A DNA stretch of 8,198 bases from Clostridia bacterium (GTDB lineage: Bacteria > Bacillota > Clostridia > Peptostreptococcales > Anaerovoracaceae): contig JAIKZT010000166.1 in NCBI GenBank assembly GCA_024682015.1, positions 1 to 8,198 on the forward strand, written 5' to 3'. The stretch's first letter is position 1. Every line of letters starts with the position of its first letter. Under the pieces are notes generated by a model. That model saw only the letters and a list, made by a program, of their open reading frames with translations. It was not told the DNA's origin and did no database searches. Shown here one piece after another: positions 1-4,197 of this stretch. Position numbers and translations under genes: made by a program.

Positions 1-240
1 GTGGATCCTGAGAATGAGGATAAGCTTATTGCCGCTTTTAATGCGCTGACGGAAAACAAGACTGTAATTATGATCGCGCACCGACTTAAAACGATTCGGA
101 ATGCCGATCAGATCGTGATACTTGACGGTGGAAGGATCAGCAGCGGTACACATGAAGAACTGCTCAGACGCAGCGAGAAATACAGCAGCTTCATAAAGCT
201 CAGAGAGGAAGCTGCAAGCTGGAAGATGCAGTCTGCATAA
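1..240 (+). CDS. ABC exporter ATP-binding subunit, C-terminal end (5' truncated)
   Basis: The window opens inside this gene, so the initial GTG is a Val codon and not a start. The 79 visible residues are the end of an ABC nucleotide-binding domain. VDPENE at residues 1-6 fits the D-loop that follows Walker B, MIAHRL at 24-29 carries the H-loop histidine (His27), and ADQIVILDGGRISSGTHEELL is the usual closing segment of exporter-type ATPases. The short tail ending in ASWKMQSA resembles the Trp-ending tails of the YbtP/YbtQ-IrtA/IrtB-like group of fused membrane-ATPase half-transporters; that assignment is from memory and tentative. The protein would hydrolyse ATP at the inner face of the cytoplasmic membrane to drive export or siderophore-type import. 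The substrate is unknown. The stop TAA is followed 20 bases later by a terminator-like hairpin, so this gene probably ends its transcription unit. Confidence 0.9.
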   Translation: MDPENEDKLIAAFNALTENKTVIMIAHRLKTIRNADQIVILDGGRISSGTHEELLRRSEKYSSFIKLREEAASWKMQSA

Positions 241-260
241 ATTGTAAACAAGCAAAAGTG

Positions 261-300
261 AAGAGGCCAAAGAGTATATGCTCCGAGACCTCTTTCCTTT
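261..300 (+). terminator. Probable terminator after the ABC transporter gene
   Basis: AAGAGG at 261-266 pairs with CCTCTT at 289-294. A smaller internal hairpin, GAGT/GCTC around 272-283, lies in the loop. A T-rich but interrupted tract (CTTTCCTTT) follows. The outer stem is only 6 bp and the T-tract is broken by C residues, so this is a modest rho-independent terminator candidate. Its position, just past the stop at 240 and before the promoter of the next gene, supports the call. Confidence 0.5.
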
Positions 301-321
301 ATCGATTGGCAATGATCTGCG

Positions 322-327
322 TATAAT
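322..327 (+). promoter_or_regulatory. Possible promoter (-10) for the RhuM-like gene
   Basis: A perfect TATAAT hexamer lies 44 bases before the ATG at 372. No good -35 box is found at the right distance; the best candidates around 298-304 are poor. A Shine-Dalgarno-like AAAGGA sits at 353-358, 13 bases from the ATG, which is longer than usual. The promoter would let this gene be transcribed separately from the ABC transporter gene upstream. Confidence 0.35.
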
Positions 328-371
328 GTCTTCTGGGTATGATATGCTTTAGAAAGGATTTGTAGATTTCT

Positions 372-977
372 ATGAATAATGAAATCATACTTTTTGAAAC
401 AGAGAATGGAAGTATTACATTACCTGCACAAGTATCTAAAGATACAGTATGGTTGAATCGAAACCAACTTGCGGAACTATTCGACAGGGATATTAAAACC
501 ATAGGTAAGCATATAGGAAATGCTTTGAAAGAAGAACTTCAGGAGTCTGAGGTGGTCGCAAAATTTGCGACTACCACTCGACATGGTGCAATTGAAGGGA
601 AAACGCAGACACATTTCACTGAATACTATAATCTTGATATGATCATCTCCGTCGGCTATCGAGTCAAGTCCAAGCGAGGTATAGAATTTCGTCGCTGGGC
701 GAACAAGGTATTGAAACAATATATTATGCAGGGGTATGCCGTTAATCAAAAGCGGTTAAACGATCTGGGCAGTGTAGTAAAACTACTGAAGAGAACCGAT
801 AACTCTTTGGACGCAAAACAAGTACTGACTGTTGTGGAAAGATACAGCACAGCATTGGATCTGCTGGATTCCTATGATCATCGGACGTTTCAGCGCCCAA
901 AAGGTAATTCTGCCGTGTATCGTCTGACTTATGAAGAGTGTAGAGCGGTCATTGACAGTAGTGGGCTTTGCGGCTAG
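372..977 (+). pseudogene. RhuM-family gene, truncated before its C-terminal Fic-like domain
   Basis: The 201-residue product matches the N-terminal part of the RhuM (virulence protein RhuM/YE-type) family, as recalled from family members. It has an opening strand region (NEIILFETENGSI), a winged-helix-like segment (WLNRNQLAELFDRDIKTIGKHI), VVAKFATT, and the diagnostic YYNLDMIISVGYRVKSKRG at about residues 86-104, then FRRWANKVLKQYIMQGYAVN. Full-length relatives are about 330 residues and often carry a C-terminal Fic/Doc-like domain with an HxFxDGNKR-type motif. Here the family-like sequence continues through LTYEECRAVIDS (residue 196, base 959). It is then replaced by five unrelated residues and TAG at 975. 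No Fic motif is found downstream in any frame I read. A CRISPR repeat begins 20 bases after the stop, so the gene appears cut by a deletion or rearrangement. Codon use is A+T-rich, unlike the operon to the right, consistent with acquisition by transfer. RhuM's biochemical role is not established; accessory or toxin-antitoxin-like roles are speculative. Confidence 0.82.
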
Positions 978-996
978 CCCCATACAAGATGTCGCA

Positions 997-1098
997 GTCG
1001 CTCCCCGCACGGGGAGCGTGGATTGAAATAATCTTTGGTACACGATCGAAGGCGTTCCCTGCGTCGCTCCCCCCCCCATGGGGGAATGTAGATCAAAT
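997..1098 (+). CRISPR. Remnant type I-C-like CRISPR array (two repeats, one spacer)
   Basis: Repeat 1 (997-1029, 33 nt) has the layout of type I-C repeats: it starts GTCGCTCCCC, forms an 8-bp stem (999-1006 with 1011-1018, loop GCAC) and ends GTGGATTGAAAT. Repeat 2 (1063-1098) starts with the same GTCGCTCCCC, keeps GGGG and the GAT/AAAT end, but has a 9-C run (1069-1077), extra bases and a changed 3' part. This is typical decay of a leader-distal terminal repeat. The spacer is 1030-1062 (33 nt), a normal I-C length. Orientation is left to right, so the leader and cas genes should lie to the left, where a truncated RhuM gene stands instead. Bases 963-996, a 34-nt stretch directly before repeat 1, could be the remains of another spacer. 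Antisense translation of the repeat gives NPRSPCGER, a peptide often seen in spurious proteins called over such arrays. With no cas genes visible, the remnant is likely inactive unless cas genes lie elsewhere. Confidence 0.8.
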
Positions 1099-1122
1099 CA
1101 GTTAATTGATTCAGCTTGATAT

Positions 1123-1215
1123 ATGCTATGCTTCCGCCAGCAGGCGGATTACGCGCCGCTGCTCGAAGAGCTTCGCGCGTAGCGTGAAGCGCTGCAGATT
1201 CTGATGGAAGGATGA
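1123..1215 (+). other. Possible short coding relic or non-coding stretch
   Basis: Between the CRISPR remnant and the hairpins, one frame from 1123 reads in a protein-like way (ADYAPLLEELRA, stop TAG at 1180, then REALQILMEG, stop TGA at 1213). It could be the decayed 3' end of a lost G+C-rich gene with one in-frame stop. There is no ribosome binding site before the ATG at 1123, and the piece is too short to identify. The same bases also form a hairpin (1170-1178 with 1182-1190, 9 pairs including one G-T, loop GTA). I do not call a gene here. Confidence 0.2.
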
Positions 1216-1227
1216 TCCGGGAACGGT

Positions 1228-1242
1228 AATCGGTTACCGATT
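1228..1242. promoter_or_regulatory. 15-bp palindrome resembling a repressor operator
   Basis: AATCGGTTACCGATT is a perfect inverted repeat (7-1-7). It overlaps an alternative hairpin, CGGTAA/TTACCG at 1224-1239. The compact CGGTTACCG core is of the kind bound by helix-turn-helix dimers such as LacI-family repressors. No promoter or start codon is near, so it may be a leftover operator, part of a repeat element, or simply a small RNA hairpin downstream of the leftward gene's terminator. Confidence 0.3.
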
Positions 1243-1249
1243 GAACAGA

Positions 1250-1293
1250 GAAACAAAAATGGGAACGAAATCTTCGTGATTTCGTCCCCATTT
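1250..1293 (-). terminator. Rho-independent terminator of the lipid kinase gene
   Basis: A 16-bp stem (1257-1272 with 1278-1293, one A/C mismatch) with a 5-base loop is formed by AAATGGGAACGAAATC and GATTTCGTCCCCATTT. Read leftward, the stem is followed by a T-rich run (TTTTTGTTT, the complement of 1252-1260), the arrangement expected for transcripts from the leftward gene at 1414-2310. On the plus strand the stem is followed by GGAGTTTTT, so it may also stop rightward transcription coming from the CRISPR side. Confidence 0.75.
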
Positions 1294-1310
1294 GGAGTTT
1301 TTACGGGGTT

Positions 1311-1332
1311 TGGGAACGGGTATTCGTTCCCA
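1311..1332. repeat. Inverted repeat sharing GGGAACG with the neighbouring terminator
   Basis: TGGGAACG (1311-1318) pairs perfectly with CGTTCCCA (1325-1332) around a 6-base loop. The same GGGAACG heptamer occurs at 1219-1225 and 1261-1267, and a one-mismatch inverted copy lies at 1283-1289. GGGGTTT flanks this hairpin on both sides (1305-1311 and 1334-1340). It may be an extra terminator hairpin for the leftward gene or part of a small dispersed repeat. Confidence 0.5.
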
Positions 1333-1359
1333 TGGGGTTTATTCGTTTGTTTTGGTGAC

Positions 1360-1384
1360 GTTCGCTTCGACAGGCTCAGCGGAC
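1360..1384. repeat. Short hairpin containing CTTCGACAGGCTCAG
   Basis: GTTCGCT (1360-1366) pairs with AGCGGAC (1378-1384), with one G-T pair, around an 11-base loop. The 1365-1379 segment, CTTCGACAGGCTCAG, matches a motif I recall from short extragenic repeats scattered in many bacterial genomes. It sits 30 bases past the stop of the leftward gene, a usual place for such repeats. Next to it is a small tandem GGCACA duplication (1388-1399). Confidence 0.35.
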
Positions 1385-1413
1385 ACTGGCACAGGCACAG
1401 CGGGCGTTATGCG

Positions 1414-2310
1414 CTACTTGTAGATCGTCAACGCCTCTTTCATGTTCTGGATGTGGATGACGCCGCTTTCGTGCTTGGCTTCCTCGCCGTCGACGGTCCA
1501 GGGCGCCGTCTTGGGCATCTGGAACGTCAGCTCGGAGGCGCGGAAGTATTCGAACATCTCGTTGCCCTGCACCGTGGTGGTCAGACCGACGATGATGTTG
1601 CTGAAATCGATCGGGTCCTTCGGCTCCTTGATGAGCATGACCTCGAACATGCCGTCGTTTAAGTCCACTTTCTTGTCGTACAGCGTAATGAGCCCTGCGA
1701 TGGACCGGGTGTTCGTAACGGAGCCGAAGATGTAGCGGCCCTTGTACACGCGCCCGCCGTCCGCCGTAACGGTCGTATTGTAGGCGCGCAGGTTGCGCAT
1801 GTCCTTTACGCCTTCGTACAGGTAGGCGAGGTGGCCGAACTTGTTCTTGGCCGACTGGGACGCGCCGTAGGAGACTTCGGTGAACGCGCCGAAGGACGCG
1901 ATGTAGACAAAGTGCTGGGCGCCGTCGTTGAAACTGCCCATGTCCAGCGTCTTCGGCTGTTCCTTGATGATGTGTTCCGTCGCCTTCAGGGGGATGGTCG
2001 AGATGCCCAGCGTGCGCGCGAAATCGTTCGTGCTGCCTGCGGGCAGATAGCCGAAGGGAATGCGGCTGCCGCCTTCGACAAGGCCGGACGCTACTTCGTT
2101 GAGCGTGCCGTCGCCGCCGGTGCAGACCACGAGGTCGTAGCCCTCATCCGCGGCGCTTTTCGCCAGTTCCTTGCCGTGGCCTTTGTACTGCGTGACTGCG
2201 ATTGTAACGGTGTAGCCGCTGTCGCAGAAGCGCTTCACCACGTTGTACATGGATGAGCCGGCGTGCTTCCTGCCGGCGACCGGATTGATGATGAAAAGGA
2301 TCTTTTTCAT
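1414..2310 (-). CDS. Diacylglycerol/lipid kinase family protein (YegS/DgkB type)
   Basis: The 298-residue protein has the full layout of the DAGK-catalytic-domain lipid kinases: NPVAGRK at residues 9-15, the nucleotide-binding GGDGTLNEV at 65-73, PAGSTNDFAR at 90-99, and a C-terminal WTVDGE at 271-276. In DgkB the Glu of the last motif is the proposed general base. Length is normal for the family (about 290-310). It should transfer phosphate from ATP to diacylglycerol or a related lipid at the inner face of the membrane, recycling diacylglycerol into phospholipid synthesis; the true lipid substrate is not readable. There is no signal peptide or membrane segment. The ATG at 2310 is well supported: AGGGGG lies 9 bases upstream (complement of 2320-2325). 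It is a single-gene unit, with a promoter at 2361-2389 and a strong terminator near 1257-1293. It is divergent from the catabolic operon, and no functional link between the two is evident. Confidence 0.93.
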   Translation of the reverse strand: MKKILFIINPVAGRKHAGSSMYNVVKRFCDSGYTVTIAVTQYKGHGKELAKSAADEGYDLVVCTGGDGTLNEVASGLVEGGSRIPFGYLPAGSTNDFARTLGISTIPLKATEHIIKEQPKTLDMGSFNDGAQHFVYIASFGAFTEVSYGASQSAKNKFGHLAYLYEGVKDMRNLRAYNTTVTADGGRVYKGRYIFGSVTNTRSIAGLITLYDKKVDLNDGMFEVMLIKEPKDPIDFSNIIVGLTTTVQGNEMFEYFRASELTFQMPKTAPWTVDGEEAKHESGVIHIQNMKEALTIYK

Positions 2311-2360
2311 GTGTTTGAACCCCCTGAAACAAGCGGATCTCAGAACATTCCGCCCTGCAT

Positions 2361-2389
2361 AGTATACGTGGTTATCCTTGCAAATGCAA
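2361..2389 (-). promoter_or_regulatory. Promoter of the lipid kinase gene
   Basis: Read leftward, TTGCAT (complement of 2384-2389) is separated by exactly 17 bases from TATACT (complement of 2361-2366). Both are close to the sigma-A consensus. Transcription would start near 2354, giving a leader of about 40 bases that includes the AGGGGG site. Confidence 0.7.
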
Positions 2390-2390
2390 G
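2377..2390. promoter_or_regulatory. Perfect palindrome covering both divergent -35 boxes
   Basis: CTTGCAAATGCAAG is an uninterrupted 14-bp inverted repeat (6-2-6). Its left half contains the -35 box of the rightward promoter and its right half that of the leftward promoter. Any dimeric regulator bound here would act on both genes. The symmetry may also be a simple result of two TTGCA -35 boxes placed back to back. Confidence 0.5.
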
Positions 2391-2406
2391 CCCGTTGCTA
2401 TATCAT
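2378..2406 (+). promoter_or_regulatory. Promoter of the catabolic operon
   Basis: TTGCAA (2378-2383), a 17-base spacer and TATCAT (2401-2406) form a sigma-A-type promoter. Transcription would start near 2413, about 47 bases before the aldolase ATG. A small inverted repeat ATCAT/ATGAT (2402-2413) overlaps the -10 box and start region and could be part of an operator. Confidence 0.6.
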
Positions 2407-2459
2407 AAATGATGTAAAAGTATGCCCTTGCGAACTAAACGGATGAAAAGGAAACGAAC

Positions 2460-3137
2460 ATGTTATTGGAACAGAAACGCAAAGATCTCGTGGACATAGG
2501 GCTGCGCGCCATCCGCGAAGGCCTCACGACCGGCACGGGCGGCAACTTCTCCGTCTGCGACCGGGAAAGCGGGCTCATGTGCATCACGCCGTCGGGCATT
2601 CCGTACGTGAAGACCACGCCCGAGCAGATCGTCGTGATGGACGTGCAGACCGGCAGGATCGTGGACGGCGACGCCATCCCGTCCAGCGAGTGCGACATGC
2701 ACCGGATCTTCTATAAATACCGTACGGACCTGGACGCGGTCATCCATACGCATACGGACTACGCCTCCACGTACAGCTGCTTCCGCCGCCCGCTGCCTGC
2801 GATCCATTATCTGGCGGCCTTCGGCGGGGTGGAAGTTAAGTGCGCCGAATACGCCACGTACGGCACCGTGGAGCTGGCGCGCAATGCGTTTAAAGCCATG
2901 GAGGGCGCCAATGCCGTGCTGCTGGCCAATCACGGCCTGCTGGCAGGCGCTAAGACGCTCGACAAAGCCTACGACATCACGGAGGAGCTGGAATTCTGCT
3001 GCAAGATGGTCTGCTTCAGCATGGCCATGCAGGCGAGCGGCTTTTCGCCGGTGGAACTTCCCCGGGAGGAGATGGAGCGCATGGTCGAGCGGTTCAAGGG
3101 TTACGGAAAGGTGTTTGAAAAACATGAAGAGATATAA
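2460..3137 (+). CDS. Class II aldolase/adducin-family protein (fuculose-phosphate aldolase-like)
   Basis: The 225-residue protein has the zinc-dependent class II aldolase fold signatures. GTGGNFS at residues 25-31 corresponds to the phosphate-binding loop. SSE at 75-77 gives the catalytic Glu77. HTH at 96-98 and NHG at 157-159 give the three zinc-ligand histidines (96, 98, 158). Length is close to E. coli FucA (215). Such enzymes cleave a ketose 1-phosphate (or related phosphorylated keto acid) to dihydroxyacetone phosphate and an aldehyde in the cytoplasm; some family members instead decarboxylate 3-oxo sugar acid phosphates, so the exact reaction is open. The ATG at 2460 is preceded by AAGGA with a 7-base gap. 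It is the first gene of the operon and its last 14 bases overlap the start of the dehydrogenase gene, so translation is likely coupled. The kinase two genes downstream probably supplies its phosphorylated substrate. Confidence 0.9.
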   Translation: MLLEQKRKDLVDIGLRAIREGLTTGTGGNFSVCDRESGLMCITPSGIPYVKTTPEQIVVMDVQTGRIVDGDAIPSSECDMHRIFYKYRTDLDAVIHTHTDYASTYSCFRRPLPAIHYLAAFGGVEVKCAEYATYGTVELARNAFKAMEGANAVLLANHGLLAGAKTLDKAYDITEELEFCCKMVCFSMAMQASGFSPVELPREEMERMVERFKGYGKVFEKHEEI

Positions 3138-4188
3138 CGGCGGAGAGAATGGCTCCCCCGGCGCGAAGCCGAAGGCGTTCGTCTCCGCGGAGATGGACTA
3201 CAGCGTCGCGAAGGAGCTGGAAGAGTTCCTCGACATCGAATACGACTGGGGGAATGCCGTCCTGACGGAAGCCCAGATGGTCGAGCGCTGCCGCGGCAAG
3301 GACGTCATCATCACGAGTTACGACCCGGTCACGAAAGCCGTCATCGACGCGGCGCCGGACTGCGGGTTCATCGCCTGCACGAGGGCGACGCCCGTGAACG
3401 TGGATACCGCCTACGCGAGGGAAAAGGGCATCAAGGTGTCCTATGCCGTGGACCGCAATTCCGACTGCACGGCGGAGTTCACGATGGGGCTCATCCTGGC
3501 CGTCACCCGCAAGATCGGCTTTGCCTACCGCGACCTGTGCGCGGGGCGCTTCGTAGCGGAAGACATCGGCACCCACGGCAGCGAGTCCGCCAGGCGCGAC
3601 GTCACCTGGAGCACGGGCGAGGAGAGTCCCTACGTCACGTACAAGGGCTTTCAGCTGAAGGGTCACGCCGTCGGCATCGTGGGCCTTGGCGGCATCGGCC
3701 GGCGCGTCGCGAAGCTTTGCCACGCGTTCGGCATGGAAGTGTACGCCACGCCTTCGCGCAGAAAGCCCGAAGAGATCCCCGATTACGTGAAGATCGCGCC
3801 GCTGGAGGAATTCGCGCCTCTCGTGGACGTGCTCACGATCCACCTGAAGGACACGCCCGCGACGCAAAAGCTTATCAACGCGGACGTTTTCAAAGCTATG
3901 AAAAAGACGGCCTATCTCATCAACGATTCCCGCGGGGCTGTCGTGGACGAGGACGCGCTCGTCGAGGCGCTGCGGCAGGGCGAGATCGCGGGCGCGGCCA
4001 TCGATGTCTTTCCGAGCGAGCCCATCGCGGCGGATCACCCGTTCTTTTCCATGCCCGACCGCGTGCTGCTGACCCCGCACATCGCCGGCGCGACCTGGGA
4101 CGCCATCGCCAACCACACGCGGGAGTTTGTAACGGACGTAAAACATTATCTCAACGGCGAAGAACTCGAATTCGAGTATCAGAAATAG
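3124..4188 (+). CDS. D-isomer-specific 2-hydroxyacid dehydrogenase
   Basis: The 354-residue product is an NAD(P)-dependent oxidoreductase of the phosphoglycerate dehydrogenase-like family. The Rossmann motif GLGGIG is at residues 187-192. The catalytic triad fits well: Arg270 in NDSRG, Glu299 in FPSEP (29 residues later, as in D-lactate dehydrogenase) and His319 in TPHIAGAT. It should interconvert a 2-oxo acid and its D-2-hydroxy acid. The link between the N-terminal catalytic part and the Rossmann domain (about residues 140-180) is longer than in the simplest members and contains DVTWS and SPYVTYKGF, which I recall from a subgroup near sugar kinases. The chosen ATG overlaps the aldolase stop by 14 bases. 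GGAAAGG lies 12 bases upstream, rather far, which suggests coupled translation. The same frame stays open upstream to 2884, but that part lies inside the aldolase gene and reads as non-native sequence. About 15 N-terminal residues look like an unstructured extension. Confidence 0.9.
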   Translation: MKRYNGGENGSPGAKPKAFVSAEMDYSVAKELEEFLDIEYDWGNAVLTEAQMVERCRGKDVIITSYDPVTKAVIDAAPDCGFIACTRATPVNVDTAYAREKGIKVSYAVDRNSDCTAEFTMGLILAVTRKIGFAYRDLCAGRFVAEDIGTHGSESARRDVTWSTGEESPYVTYKGFQLKGHAVGIVGLGGIGRRVAKLCHAFGMEVYATPSRRKPEEIPDYVKIAPLEEFAPLVDVLTIHLKDTPATQKLINADVFKAMKKTAYLINDSRGAVVDEDALVEALRQGEIAGAAIDVFPSEPIAADHPFFSMPDRVLLTPHIAGATWDAIANHTREFVTDVKHYLNGEELEFEYQK

Positions 4189-4197
4189 GAGGTGCAC

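Noticed and set aside
963..980. Small hairpin GGGCT/AGCCC at the end of the RhuM frame as a terminator
   Set aside because: The stem is only 5 bp with an 8-base loop and no T-tract; it is more simply part of the putative spacer remnant.
783..1291. Two minus-strand open frames containing FQSTLPVRGAT and FNPRSPCGER
   Set aside because: These peptides arise from translating the CRISPR repeat backwards and are a well-known type of spurious protein call. They support the CRISPR call but not a gene.
1276..1662. Open frame on the plus strand across the terminator and the 3' end of the lipid kinase gene
   Set aside because: It starts inside a terminator hairpin, has no ribosome binding site and is antisense to a well-supported kinase gene.
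1831..2256. Open frame on the plus strand opposite the N-terminal half of the lipid kinase
   Set aside because: It is fully antisense to the GGDGT-containing coding region, with no domain and no start signal.
2884..3123. Upstream in-frame extension of the dehydrogenase (80 extra residues)
   Set aside because: It lies wholly within the aldolase gene in another frame, reads as Arg/Trp-rich non-native sequence and has no family similarity. ATG 3124 fits the family length.
4192..4197. GTG two codons before the kinase ATG as an alternative start
   Set aside because: This GTG begins at the last G of AGGAGG, inside the Shine-Dalgarno sequence; the ATG at 4198 has the right spacing.
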